A DNA stretch of 18,067 bases from Bacteroidota bacterium (GTDB lineage Bacteria; Bacteroidota; Bacteroidia; Chitinophagales; Chitinophagaceae): positions 1-18,067 of the forward strand of contig JAEZRL010000331.1 in assembly GCA_023440945.1 (NCBI GenBank). The letters run 5' to 3'. How positions within the stretch are numbered: position 1 is the first letter of the stretch; every line of letters begins with the position of its first letter. Position numbers and translations under genes: made by a program. Below are positions 1 to 6,931 of the stretch, one piece after another. The notes under the pieces are model-generated. The model had not been told where the DNA came from. It worked only from the letters and a program-made list of their open reading frames with translations, and made no database searches.

Positions 1-27
1 GTCTTGTATTATCATCTCTTAAATAAT

Positions 28-57
28 TTGTTGCTTGTTGTTTATCTTTTAGTTTCG
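28..57 (+). promoter_or_regulatory. Candidate Bacteroidota-type promoter of the nucleotidyltransferase gene
   Basis: A TTG at 28-30 is followed after 19 bases by TAGTTTCG at 50-57. This matches the Bacteroidota primary sigma consensus (TTG, 17-23 bases, TAnnTTTG) with one mismatch. The element ends 29 bases before the ATG at 87, which would give a short leader. No Shine-Dalgarno sequence is seen in that leader. This is a pattern match only. Confidence 0.5.
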
Positions 58-86
58 CAAAGTTTAAATAATAAATATAAAACCTT

Positions 87-989
87 ATGAAACCTACATT
101 AGTAATTTTAGCTGCAGGTATGGCCAGCAGGTATGGAAGTATGAAACAAACACAATCATTTGGCCCTTCGGGTGAAACGATCATGGATTATTCCATTTAT
201 GATGCGATAAAAGCCGGGTTTAAAAAAGTTGTATTTATTATTCGTGAAGATTTTGCTGAAAACTTCAAAGCCATCTTCGAGCCCAAGTTAAAAGGTAAGA
301 TAGAAACAGCTTACGTTTATCAAAAGCTGGATAGTTTTGTTGGTGATCATGAAGTGCCTGCAGACAGGGTGAAACCCTGGGGAACTGCACATGCCGTGCT
401 TTGTTGCAAAGGGACGGTTACTGAACCTTTTGCTGTTATTAATGCTGATGATTTTTATGGAAATGATTCTTTTAAGAAAGCATATGATTTTCTTATCAAC
501 AAATGTGATGCTTCAACTTATGCAGTGATAGGATATGAACTTGCAAATACACTAAGCGAACATGGAAGCGTAAGCCGCGGTGTTATTCAAATGAATGATA
601 AACACCAGATGACAGATATTGATGAGCGTTTGAAGATCTATCGCAAGAATGGTGAGATCGTTTATGAAGAAAACGATACACTGCATGAATTACCCTCTTC
701 AACAAAAGTAAGTATGAACTTCTTTTGTTTTGCACCAAGTTATATTGATATGTGCGAAGAACAGTTTCAAAAATTTCTCAATGAAAATATCAATAATCCT
801 AAAGCCGAATTTCTTATTCCAAGAATGGCAGATTATTTTATTAAATCAGGTAAAGGTGTTATTGAGGTTATCCCAACAAGTTCCAAATGGTTTGGCGTAA
901 CATACAAAGAAGACGCACCGGTTGTACAATCAAGTATTGATGAATTGGTTGATAAAGGTGTTTATCCGTCAAATTTATGGGAATCTTGA
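87..989 (+). CDS. NTP_transferase-family nucleotidyltransferase (sugar-nucleotide type)
   Basis: A complete 300-residue protein of the GT-A-like nucleotidyltransferase fold, cytoplasmic, with no signal peptide. The N-terminal nucleotide-binding signature LAAGMASRYGSMKQ lies at residues 8-21, a KPWGTAHAV block at 96-104 and the likely metal-binding NADD at 119-122. Such enzymes transfer a nucleotide to a sugar-1-phosphate to make NDP-sugars. In related genomes similar genes often sit beside a sugar-kinase-like phosphotransferase, but none is visible here; the gene to the left is outside the window. The sugar and nucleotide substrates cannot be read from the sequence. The ATG at 87 places the signature at the usual distance from the N-terminus. 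The gene converges with the minus-strand unit ending at 1053, and no clear terminator is seen between them. Confidence 0.88.
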   Translation: MKPTLVILAAGMASRYGSMKQTQSFGPSGETIMDYSIYDAIKAGFKKVVFIIREDFAENFKAIFEPKLKGKIETAYVYQKLDSFVGDHEVPADRVKPWGTAHAVLCCKGTVTEPFAVINADDFYGNDSFKKAYDFLINKCDASTYAVIGYELANTLSEHGSVSRGVIQMNDKHQMTDIDERLKIYRKNGEIVYEENDTLHELPSSTKVSMNFFCFAPSYIDMCEEQFQKFLNENINNPKAEFLIPRMADYFIKSGKGVIEVIPTSSKWFGVTYKEDAPVVQSSIDELVDKGVYPSNLWES

Positions 990-1052
990 ACAACGAAGGA
1001 TTCGCTAATTAGCCCTATTTAAAACAACTATAAACTTTGAACCATAATCGGA

Positions 1053-1997
1053 CTACATTCCTCCGTAATAAATTTTCATTTGTTTTTGCAGTGCAAAGCT
1101 AACACTGAAGAAAACGGATACATAACTATCCTTATCTTTTGAATCGGCTTTTGCTACATCCGGTTTTACTTTCCATGGTGTAATGGAACGTGAATAAAGT
1201 TGTTTTGCAAGTGCAGCTTTTTCTGGGGAGAGATGCTGATCGAAAAGAGATGGGTTTATATAAGTTGTGCTTACACCATCAATATAATCAGTATTGGATA
1301 ATCTTGCTGTAGCCGACAAAGAAAAAGCTAGGTTGCTGGTAACATAATATTTTATTCCTGCTGAAAGGGGAATATATAGTGCGAGGCGTTTAAATTGTTT
1401 ACGTTCATCATATTCAGGGAAACCTTGTCCTTCCAGGTGCAAAGGTTGTAAAGCTACCCATTCTCCATTAAGGTTTGCTTTTGGATTGTAATAAAACACG
1501 CCTATACCAGCGTTGATAAAAGGATTGAATCTGTGCATGCTGCGATAATAATCCAGCCGGGTGAAAGGGTATAACTCAACATTTGCGTATGCTTCAATAA
1601 TATCGGAACGGAAACTTTGATTCCTGTAAATTCTCCATCTTTCTTCACCACCTTTTGATGGTATCAAACTATCAATGGCCACAACACGTGTGTAATTGAC
1701 GCCAATACCTATCTTATAGAAGTTTTCAGGATAAGTTGAGAAAGAAATACCAGTGATCGGACGAATAGTTTTCATCGTATAATCTTTCACAAACGGTTTT
1801 CCTATTCCCTGGTTACCGCCAAGATCACCTAAAAAATTATTGGCTCCTAAAAAAACAGAGATCTCATACTTTCCTTTTATATCTTCTAAAGGTGCATCAT
1901 TATCCCAGTTATAATAGGTTTGGGCTTTTGCTGTGAAAGAAAAAAAAGTAAATGTTGCGATAAGTAAAAAATGGATTTTAAGGATATTGCTTTTCAT
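1053..1997 (-). CDS. DUF6089-type outer-membrane beta-barrel protein
   Basis: A complete 314-residue exported protein. Residues 1-26 form a signal peptide (basic start, hydrophobic core, AKAQ cleavage region). The mature part begins with the EISVFLGANNFLGDLGGN block and continues with alternating aromatic and hydrophobic strands, including GIGVNYTRV, NPFINAGIGVFYYNP and LAFSLSATARLSNTDYID. This is typical of a small barrel in the outer membrane, and I recall the DUF6089 family from this N-terminal block. No enzymatic motif is seen. The start lies one base after the stop of the upstream gene (1999-2445), so the two are almost certainly cotranscribed and probably translationally coupled. The function is unknown; a structural or cell-surface assembly role is an inference. 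Confidence 0.8.
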   Translation of the reverse strand: MKSNILKIHFLLIATFTFFSFTAKAQTYYNWDNDAPLEDIKGKYEISVFLGANNFLGDLGGNQGIGKPFVKDYTMKTIRPITGISFSTYPENFYKIGIGVNYTRVVAIDSLIPSKGGEERWRIYRNQSFRSDIIEAYANVELYPFTRLDYYRSMHRFNPFINAGIGVFYYNPKANLNGEWVALQPLHLEGQGFPEYDERKQFKRLALYIPLSAGIKYYVTSNLAFSLSATARLSNTDYIDGVSTTYINPSLFDQHLSPEKAALAKQLYSRSITPWKVKPDVAKADSKDKDSYVSVFFSVSFALQKQMKIYYGGM

Positions 1998-1998
1998 C

Positions 1999-2445
1999 TC
2001 AATAGGATTTGTGATTTTCGTTGTTTTTTTTATTTAGCAGAAAACCGAGGGAAAGCATCGGTGTTTGTTGCGTATAATTAACCTCGGTGTACCATTTATT
2101 CAATTGAAGTCTTAATCCTCCGATAACAAGACTTTGATTATAAGCTCTTTTATCATAATTCACACTTACAACACTGCGGCAATAACCGAGTAGGGGGATT
2201 AAGCGCATATTGTTTGTCATCCAGAACTGATAGCCAGCGGATAATGTAAAATAAGCCGGGTTAATTTGATCGGTATGTGTTTTTACAGCGGTTTCGATCA
2301 AAAGGTCATTCGGTAATTCATAACCCAGCTTCAAACCAACGGTATAATTTTCGGAAGACCTTCCGCCTTCCCAGCCCAGGTAAAACTGTGATTTGGCTGT
2401 GGTTGTTACCAGGATTAATAATGTAAGGGATAGGATTAATTTCAT
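1999..2445 (-). CDS. Small exported beta-strand-rich protein, probably outer membrane
   Basis: A complete 148-residue protein with a signal peptide at residues 1-19 (hydrophobic LILSLTLLILVTTT, then AKSQ). The mature part alternates hydrophobic and polar residues in short strands such as YTVGLKLGYELP, AYFTLSAGYQFWM, SLVIGGLRLQL and WYTEVNYTQQ. This suggests a small barrel of about eight strands. No enzymatic motif is seen and I do not recognise a named family. It is the first gene of a two-gene minus-strand unit, one base before the DUF6089-type gene, so the two proteins probably act together in the envelope. Its upstream region holds the palindrome at 2520-2535. It could also be a periplasmic beta-sandwich; the barrel call is inferred from strand periodicity only. 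Confidence 0.75.
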   Translation of the reverse strand: MKLILSLTLLILVTTTAKSQFYLGWEGGRSSENYTVGLKLGYELPNDLLIETAVKTHTDQINPAYFTLSAGYQFWMTNNMRLIPLLGYCRSVVSVNYDKRAYNQSLVIGGLRLQLNKWYTEVNYTQQTPMLSLGFLLNKKNNENHKSY

Positions 2446-2519
2446 ACTCTAAGGTTTTATGATTGAAAACGCCACGAAATCATACGCCTTAGATTATTAA
2501 AGGTTATGCCATTTTATTT

Positions 2520-2535
2520 TTGATTTGTAAATCAA
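2520..2535. promoter_or_regulatory. 16-base palindrome, candidate regulator binding site
   Basis: TTGATTT, two bases, AAATCAA is a perfect 7-base inverted repeat in the 266-base gap between the divergent outer-membrane unit (start 2445) and the OsmC gene (start 2712). The arms resemble Crp/Fnr half sites (TTGAT...ATCAA), but the spacer is 6 bases rather than the 4 of the classical FNR box. The site could control either gene. The assignment is tentative. Confidence 0.3.
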
Positions 2536-2674
2536 TTAGTTATATTAATTTGACTTACTTATTTTTCCCTTTTTGAAACTAATAACTCCATAGTAGTAAG
2601 AATGAGAAGAATTTTTAAGAAAGAAAGGGTAAGGTTATTTTATCGGAGGATGTGAAAGATAGCATTAAACTTTC

Positions 2675-2682
2675 CATCTTTG
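2675..2682 (+). promoter_or_regulatory. Candidate -7 element upstream of the OsmC-family gene
   Basis: CATCTTTG matches TAnnTTTG at seven of eight positions. It ends 29 bases before the ATG at 2712, a common distance in this phylum. No convincing TTG lies at -33, so the promoter is only a candidate. It argues against a GTG start at 2652, which would lie upstream of the transcription start. Confidence 0.35.
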
Positions 2683-2711
2683 CAATATTGTTTAATAAAA
2701 TAAAAGAAGCC

Positions 2712-3125
2712 ATGAAAAGACACGCAACAGCCGTTTGGAAAGGTTCCGGAAAAGACGGCAATGGAACATTAACTACACAAAGTAACCTTTTAAGTAATGT
2801 ACAGTATTCGTACAAATCAAGATTTGAAGAGGGGACAGGAACTAATCCTGAAGAACTTGTGGCTGCTGCACATTCAGGTTGCTTTAATATGAAACTAAGT
2901 TTTGTTTTAGGCGGTGCAGGATATACGCCCGAAAGCCTTGAAACAACTTGTACAATCACTTTAGGTGATGGCGTTATAACCAATTCTCATTTAGCACTTA
3001 AAGCAAAAGTGCCCGGCATAAGTCAGGAGAAATTTGATGAATGTGTTGAAGATGCAAAAAAGAATTGCCCGATAAGTAAGTTATTGAATACAGAAATTAC
3101 CATTGAAAAACAATTGGAAAGCTAA
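2712..3125 (+). CDS. OsmC family peroxide/thiol-stress protein
   Basis: A 137-residue cytoplasmic protein covering the whole OsmC/Ohr fold. Key features are Arg37, Glu48 in the PEELVAAAHSGCFNM block, and the two reactive cysteines Cys57 and Cys119 (the latter in NCPISKLLN). In this family the cysteine pair reduces organic hydroperoxides. The FEEGTGTNPEELVAAAHSGC spacing is typical of the OsmC branch rather than Ohr. I place the start at ATG 2712 because MKRHATAVWKG is the usual family N-terminus; an in-frame GTG at 2652 would add 20 unrelated residues and lie upstream of the candidate promoter. It is a single-gene unit that converges with the LEA-type lipoprotein, with 9 bases between the stops. 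It fits the thiol-stress theme of the bacilliredoxin and YtxJ genes nearby. Confidence 0.92.
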   Translation: MKRHATAVWKGSGKDGNGTLTTQSNLLSNVQYSYKSRFEEGTGTNPEELVAAAHSGCFNMKLSFVLGGAGYTPESLETTCTITLGDGVITNSHLALKAKVPGISQEKFDECVEDAKKNCPISKLLNTEITIEKQLES

Positions 3126-3134
3126 CCGCTTCAA

Positions 3135-3578
3135 TTAAAATAAACTCACCTGATGTCTTCCTGAATAGCTGAAAGGCACATTTATAAAGATACCCGCTTT
3201 ACCAAGGCGGGTATTTCCTTTTACTTCAAGCAACACTTCCTGCCCAAAAATAGCGCTAAGAGAATTTTTAAAGAGATTGCGCATATCTACATTCATTCTC
3301 GATGGTAATTCAAATTCCGATCTTTTTGCAATATGCATAATGGTATCGAGAGAATATTTTCCTAAGTAATTCTTGTTAACGTAAACATCGCAGTCAACAT
3401 GCTTCAAATCCACTCCAAAATTGTTTGGATTGAAGTAAACCAAATTCATAGAGATAGTTGACTGATTGAAGCCAAGGCTGTCAATCTTAAAATCTTTGAT
3501 GTCCCGATATTCAAAACCTGCCGGTTTTTTACATGCTGCACCAAACATTATTATCACAACGACAACAAAATACCGCAT
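3135..3578 (-). CDS. LEA type 2 (WHy-domain-like) lipoprotein
   Basis: A 147-residue predicted lipoprotein. A hydrophobic signal of about 13 residues is followed by FGAAC, with Cys16 as the lipidation site. The mature part carries a LEA-14/WHy-like beta sandwich: IKDFKIDSLGFNQSTISMNL, then YFNPNNFGVDLKHVDCDVYV, which is the N-P-N block typical of the fold, then NKNYLGKYSLD. Such proteins are thought to act in desiccation or envelope stress; no enzyme motif is present. I chose ATG at 3578 rather than the in-frame ATG at 3608, because the shorter form gives a normal lipoprotein signal starting MRYF. It is monocistronic; upstream lies the 730-base AT-rich region, and the gene end is 9 bases from that of the OsmC gene. 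Confidence 0.75.
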   Translation of the reverse strand: MRYFVVVVIIMFGAACKKPAGFEYRDIKDFKIDSLGFNQSTISMNLVYFNPNNFGVDLKHVDCDVYVNKNYLGKYSLDTIMHIAKRSEFELPSRMNVDMRNLFKNSLSAIFGQEVLLEVKGNTRLGKAGIFINVPFSYSGRHQVSLF

Positions 3579-3762
3579 AGAAGAATTTCCTGCAAAATAC
3601 GTGGTCAATTGATAAAGCTTTCAAAAAACTGGAAATAAAAAGGGCAGGAGAGATGTGCTATTGTTTCTTGTTTTATTTCAAAACTTTTTGCAGAAGGCTA
3701 TTTGAATAAAAGTTAAAAATTTAGCTAATATTATTAGTTAGACATAGCTTTAATGATAGAAT

Positions 3763-3774
3763 TTGATTATCAAT
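3763..3774. repeat. Palindromic motif copy 1 (TTGATTATCAAT)
   Basis: An 11-base palindrome with a one-base centre (TTGAT, T, ATCAA). It is one of three near-identical copies in the AT-rich region; the others are at 3941-3952 and 4238-4249. A weaker copy (CTGATTGACAAT) lies at 3806-3817. The composition of the region alone would rarely give three copies. Confidence 0.5.
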
Positions 3775-3837
3775 TTTGTTAGTTTATATTAAATATCATT
3801 AATTACTGATTGACAATTTTTTATAAAACGTATTAAA

Positions 3838-3853
3838 ACTTTATTAATAAAGT
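3838..3853. repeat. Perfect 16-base AT-rich palindrome
   Basis: ACTTTATTAATAAAGT reads identically on both strands. It is unrelated in sequence to the TTGATWATCAA copies in the same region. It may be a binding site or chance in AT-rich DNA. Confidence 0.4.
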
Positions 3854-3940
3854 AAATATAGTAATAATCAGTTCAAGTTTAGGTTTTTTTGCTGTCTTCT
3901 GACATCTTTGCAGAAATTAAAGAAATACTTTTATTATAAA

Positions 3941-3952
3941 CTGATTATCAAT
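3941..3952. repeat. Palindromic motif copy 2 (CTGATTATCAAT)
   Basis: It differs from copy 1 at the first base only. It also forms the right arm of a 10-base inverted repeat (arms at 3864-3873 and 3939-3948) that encloses the -7-like element at 3903-3910. Confidence 0.5.
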
Positions 3953-4056
3953 ATAAAATTATTTAAGACATACTAATAATTTCGTTTTAAAATATATATT
4001 AAAAATTGTTTTATATATATGCTTTTAAAGTAGATATATAAACATTTTATTTTATT

Positions 4057-4075
4057 ATAGTAAATAATTTACTAT
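4057..4075. repeat. 19-base inverted repeat with one-base centre
   Basis: ATAGTAAAT, A, ATTTACTAT: nine bases on each side pair perfectly. It lies in the AT-rich gene-free region, has no U-tract and does not follow a gene closely, so it is not a terminator. The role is unknown. Confidence 0.4.
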
Positions 4076-4237
4076 CAATTAATTATATAATTTATATAAC
4101 ATTTTAGTTTTTGAAGAGGTTTGGTACTTATTCTTAGGATGGTTTTTTGGCAGAAAAAATTTTTATAGGAAGGTTTAAATAATTGATTACAAGAGGATAA
4201 TAATTTAAATTTTTATAAGGTAGATATTAATTAAACT

Positions 4238-4249
4238 TTGATAATCAAT
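4238..4249. repeat. Palindromic motif copy 3 (TTGATAATCAAT)
   Basis: The reverse-complement form of copy 1, differing only at the central base. It lies about 90 bases beyond the stop of the TraB/GumN gene. Confidence 0.5.
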
Positions 4250-4338
4250 ATTTTTATTGTATCAACATTAGGGGTATTATAATATTGGACGGTCTGAGCA
4301 TTCTTTACATATAAAGGCGATTTTTCAGGAGGAAATAA

Positions 4339-5199
4339 TCAATACATAACGGGTGTAACGGAGTAGCCTTTTTTACGAAGCAGATTGACTAAGCCATTGT
4401 TGCCACCCAAATGGCCCGCTCCCACAGCAAAAAAAGTAGGCATGACACTAGCTTGTTGAGCAATGACCGGAATCCAGTTTGCATTTCTTTTATCAATCAT
4501 CAGCCAATTATAGTTGCTGAATTCCTCATCCTCTTTGGTTAATTCAAGGATTTTGTTGAGGTCTTTAGCTTTATAAACTTCAATTAATTGCTGTAAGCCT
4601 TTTTTAGTGCTGTCCATATTCATCACCGTTTTAAGCAACATTTTTGCCTGGATGGTATATGGGATTGAATCTATTAAACTCAACTGATCTTTCACTGTTT
4701 CCAAACCTTTTATTTCTTTGTTGCCGGATTTTGCCATTTCCATCAGTTTTTTTTCCCATCCATCTTCACCATTACATCCGAGTAACGAAGGAAATACGGC
4801 GGCCATTGAAAGAAAAGGCTTAAGATTATTTAGAAGTAGTAAAGGGATGCCGGTGGAACTTTGAAATCTTGCGCTTAAAGCGTCATATTCTGCTTTTGTT
4901 AATAATTGGGGAAGTGTAGTATCGCCTCGCATAACAGTATTCGCAAGCATTTGTTGCATAAGAGCCGGATCATCCATATCTATTTCGAGATATAATTGTT
5001 TTGTAGCATCAAAGCAGTTCTTTAGTTCTGTTGTAACTTTTATATCATCAGGGCACATCAAATGAAAAGTGCCATAGAGATAAGAAGGGCTTTTAATGTC
5101 TTTACCACTTATCTTCCACAATAATGTATTTGCTTCTTTTGACTGTGCAACAGCAAAAACTGTTATCAGCATCAAGGATATGGCAAGACTTAACTTCAT
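4339..5199 (-). CDS. TraB/GumN family secreted protein
   Basis: A complete 286-residue protein with a signal peptide (residues 1-19, ending AVAQS). The TraB/GumN/TIKI family marks are present in order: LLWKISGKD strand, LYGTFHLMCP with GTFH at 43-46, Glu72 in YLEIDMDD, the RNANW block with Arg238, and the C-terminal GAGHLGG at 260-266. The GTFH, Glu, Arg and GAGH residues form the proposed metalloprotease-like centre of the family; animal TIKI proteins are Wnt-cleaving proteases. The bacterial substrate is unknown. It should act in the periplasm or outside the cell. It lies downstream of Hsp20 on the same strand, but a strong terminator at 5249-5270 separates them, so it probably has its own promoter, which I could not identify. 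Confidence 0.88.
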   Translation of the reverse strand: MKLSLAISLMLITVFAVAQSKEANTLLWKISGKDIKSPSYLYGTFHLMCPDDIKVTTELKNCFDATKQLYLEIDMDDPALMQQMLANTVMRGDTTLPQLLTKAEYDALSARFQSSTGIPLLLLNNLKPFLSMAAVFPSLLGCNGEDGWEKKLMEMAKSGNKEIKGLETVKDQLSLIDSIPYTIQAKMLLKTVMNMDSTKKGLQQLIEVYKAKDLNKILELTKEDEEFSNYNWLMIDKRNANWIPVIAQQASVMPTFFAVGAGHLGGNNGLVNLLRKKGYSVTPVMY

Positions 5200-5238
5200 T
5201 TTGATTGATTGTAGAGTGAAAGTATTATAAAGCTATAC

Positions 5239-5270
5239 AAAATAAAATACCCTGTGTGAAAACACAGGGT
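5239..5270 (-). terminator. Rho-independent terminator of the Hsp20 gene
   Basis: ACCCTGTGT at 5249-5257, a GAAA loop on the plus strand and ACACAGGGT at 5262-5270 form a perfect 9-pair stem. Read on the minus strand, the stem is followed by ATTTTATTTTG, a T-rich tail. It lies 48 bases after the Hsp20 stop and before the start of the TraB/GumN gene. The T-rich side shows that it serves minus-strand transcription. Confidence 0.85.
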
Positions 5271-5317
5271 CAACCAAAACCAACTGCTTATGAAAAATTG
5301 TTTATAATATGTTCAAG

Positions 5318-5734
5318 TTACTGAATTGCAATTTCTTTTGGTAATACTTTTACTTCTTCTTTTTTAGGAAGGGTTAATTTTAATACGCCGTTTTCATATT
5401 TTGCTTCAATTGCTTCCGCATTAATAGTTTCATCAACCGTAAAAGTCCTTTTGAAACTGCTTAAGGAAAACTCCCTGCGAAGTGTTTTCTGATCATTTGT
5501 TTCTTGCTGATCTTTCTTTTCGTAACCTATTGTTAATAACCCTTTTTCAATATTTACCTTAATATCTTCTTTACTAAGTCCGGGAGCAACTAATTCCAAT
5601 AGGTAACCATCCTTGGTTTCATGAACGTTTATAGGTGGAACATTTAAATCTCTGCTCCATGTAGAGGGCAAACTGTTGAAAAACTCATCCAATAAACTGT
5701 TCAGGTTTTTGTAATTACTTCTAACGAGTGTCAT
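5318..5734 (-). CDS. Hsp20/alpha-crystallin small heat-shock protein
   Basis: A complete 138-residue protein of normal length for bacterial small heat-shock proteins. A short N-terminal arm (1-30) precedes the alpha-crystallin domain (about 31-124), which ends with the signature AKYENGVLKLTLPK at 111-124. A C-terminal IAI motif at 135-137 docks onto neighbouring subunits in the oligomer. It acts as an ATP-independent holdase in the cytoplasm. It is divergent from the bacilliredoxin gene, with 224 bases between the starts. On the minus strand TCTATTTG, within about 60 bases upstream of the start, is an imperfect -7 element. I see no CIRCE or other heat-shock operator. It is monocistronic, closed by the terminator at 5249-5270. 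Confidence 0.95.
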   Translation of the reverse strand: MTLVRSNYKNLNSLLDEFFNSLPSTWSRDLNVPPINVHETKDGYLLELVAPGLSKEDIKVNIEKGLLTIGYEKKDQQETNDQKTLRREFSLSSFKRTFTVDETINAEAIEAKYENGVLKLTLPKKEEVKVLPKEIAIQ

Positions 5735-5918
5735 AATTTATTGTTTTTAAATAGTTTCTATGATTTATAGTCAAATAGAATACCATTGGTTAAAAGCTGC
5801 TTTTCTATCAGATTTTATAATCAATACTTTTCAAAAGAAGACTTTTTGTCTTTTTTTACTAAATAATTAGGACACTTTGTCTTAAAAACTTTCATTTTCA
5901 TCATTTCAACTTTTACTT

Positions 5919-5926
5919 TATTTTTG
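5919..5926 (+). promoter_or_regulatory. Candidate -7 element of the bacilliredoxin gene
   Basis: TATTTTTG is a perfect TAnnTTTG match, 32 bases before the ATG. At the -33 position (5897-5899) the sequence is TTC rather than TTG, with 19 bases between. Confidence 0.5.
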
Positions 5927-5944
5927 TGGCTTAACGAAAAGAAC

Positions 5945-5950
5945 GGAGGA
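5945..5950 (+). promoter_or_regulatory. Shine-Dalgarno-like site of the bacilliredoxin gene
   Basis: GGAGGA lies 8 bases before the ATG at 5959. Most genes in this window lack such a site, so it fixes this start well. Confidence 0.6.
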
Positions 5951-5958
5951 AAACAAAG

Positions 5959-6372
5959 ATGTATCCTGAAGAAATAGTGGTTCCAATGAAAAGCGAATTA
6001 ACCGATAATGGGTTTGATGATTTACAAACACCTGAAGACGTTGATGCAGTTTTAAAGCAGGAAGGAACAACACTGGTAATGATAAATTCTGTTTGTGGTT
6101 GTGCAGCAGGCAGCGCAAGACCTGCAGTTGTTATGGCGGTAAAAAATTCGCCTAAGCAACCTGATCATTTAACAACTGTATTTGCAGGTTATGATATTGA
6201 TGCGGTAAGAAGAGTTCGTGAACATTTATTGCCTTATCCACCCTCTTCTCCTGCAGTGGCTTTGTTTAAAGATGGAGAACTGGTACATATGGTAGAACGT
6301 CACCAGATTGAAGGTCGTCCTGCGCATGTTATCGCTAATAACTTAATTGCTGCTTTTGAACATTATTGTTAG
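5959..6372 (+). CDS. BrxA/BrxB family bacilliredoxin
   Basis: A complete 137-residue protein of the usual family length with the thioredoxin-like fold. The MYPEEIVVPMKSELT start and the active-site block SVCGCAAGSARPA, with Cys46 and Cys48 in a CGC motif, are hallmarks of the family. Bacilliredoxins remove bacillithiol from mixed disulfides on proteins after oxidative stress, in the cytoplasm. Together with YtxJ at 15786 this implies that the organism makes bacillithiol; the bsh biosynthesis genes are not in the window. It is monocistronic, with a Shine-Dalgarno site and promoter upstream and a strong terminator downstream at 6430-6460. It is divergent from Hsp20, so both genes may respond to related stress. 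Confidence 0.95.
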   Translation: MYPEEIVVPMKSELTDNGFDDLQTPEDVDAVLKQEGTTLVMINSVCGCAAGSARPAVVMAVKNSPKQPDHLTTVFAGYDIDAVRRVREHLLPYPPSSPAVALFKDGELVHMVERHQIEGRPAHVIANNLIAAFEHYC

Positions 6373-6429
6373 CAGCTAAAATTATCCATGTATTCAAGCA
6401 GCTTTGTTCATGGATGGGTTAGTAAATAT

Positions 6430-6460
6430 AAAACCTCCTTATTCCTAAGGAGGTTTTTTT
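6430..6460. terminator. Bidirectional rho-independent terminator
   Basis: AAAACCTCCTTA, a TTCC loop and TAAGGAGGTTTT form a perfect 12-pair stem (6430-6441 and 6446-6457), followed by a seven-T run to 6460. The opposite side is also T-rich when read on the minus strand (TTTTATATTT). It sits between the convergent bacilliredoxin (stop 6372) and Spy-like (stop 6504) genes and can end both transcripts. A second weaker hairpin (ATCCATG...CATGGAT, 6384-6415) lies just before it. Confidence 0.92.
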
Positions 6461-6503
6461 GTAATCGTCTGTGACCTCAAAATTTAAACCCAAAAATCAA
6501 AAG

Positions 6504-6896
6504 CTATTTGGTAGGCGAAGCACTTTCTTTTCTCTTTTTATAATAATCTTTTTTTTGTGCTTTTTCTTCTTTCAGTTTTGCTTTTTGCTCATCTGTAAGA
6601 ATACGGGAAAACTTTTCTTTGTCCTGTTTTTGCAGGTCTTTCATTTTTGCTTCTTTTTGTTCCTGTGAAAGACTTGAATCATTTCTAATTTTTTCACGCT
6701 CAACTCTTGATTCCTGTCTTATTTTTTGAAACTGATCTTTTTGATCCTGCGTTAAATTCAAATTGCTAAAATCATTTCTTTTTTGACGATTGTCGAAACG
6801 GGAATGATTATGTTTTTTCATGCTTGTGCTGTCCTGTGCATGAACAACTGCAACAGAAAGAATAGCAGCACAAACAAACATCATGATCTTTTTCAT
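6504..6896 (-). CDS. Spy/CpxP-like periplasmic protein (DUF4890-like)
   Basis: A complete 130-residue protein with a signal peptide (residues 1-20, cleavage after VVHA). The mature protein is almost all helix, charged, and rich in Lys, Glu and Gln. It carries three LTxxQ-type repeats: LTQDQ at 48-52, LSQEQ at 76-80 and LTDEQ at 100-104, the pattern of the Spy/CpxP fold. Spy proteins are ATP-independent periplasmic chaperones induced by envelope stress; that role here is an inference from the motif. The gene appears monocistronic: the epimerase stop lies 180 bases upstream, and that gap holds an iterated motif (6932-7011) that may control this gene. It ends at the shared bidirectional terminator. 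Confidence 0.82.
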   Translation of the reverse strand: MKKIMMFVCAAILSVAVVHAQDSTSMKKHNHSRFDNRQKRNDFSNLNLTQDQKDQFQKIRQESRVEREKIRNDSSLSQEQKEAKMKDLQKQDKEKFSRILTDEQKAKLKEEKAQKKDYYKKRKESASPTK

Positions 6897-6931
6897 AAAT
6901 AATTATTTTAAACTTGAGTAATAATAGAACG

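Larger units (their letters stand above)
3609..4338. other. Gene-free, very AT-rich region with repeated palindromes
   Basis: I find no open frame of useful length on either strand. The region lies between the 5' end of the LEA-type gene and the 3' end of the TraB/GumN gene, both on the minus strand. It holds several short palindromes of the form (T/C)TGATWATCAA, a 16-base perfect palindrome ACTTTATTAATAAAGT at 3838-3853, a 19-base one (TAGTAAATAATTTACTA core) at 4057-4075, and a -7-like CATCTTTG at 3903-3910 on the plus strand. There is no sign of a decayed gene or insertion sequence. It could be a regulatory or nucleoid-binding region or encode a small RNA. Confidence 0.6.

Noticed and set aside
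1006..1020. Palindrome GCTAATTAGC between convergent genes as a terminator
   Set aside because: It is a ten-base palindrome that leaves no room for a loop, and no T-run follows.
4327..4332. AGGAGG on the plus strand just after the TraB/GumN stop
   Set aside because: No start codon with a useful frame follows (the nearest GTG is followed directly by TAA).
5833..5857. Hairpin with a T-rich tail between the divergent Hsp20 and bacilliredoxin genes
   Set aside because: The stem is A/T-rich and short (GAC/GTC core), and no gene transcribes into it. Chance in AT-rich DNA is more likely.
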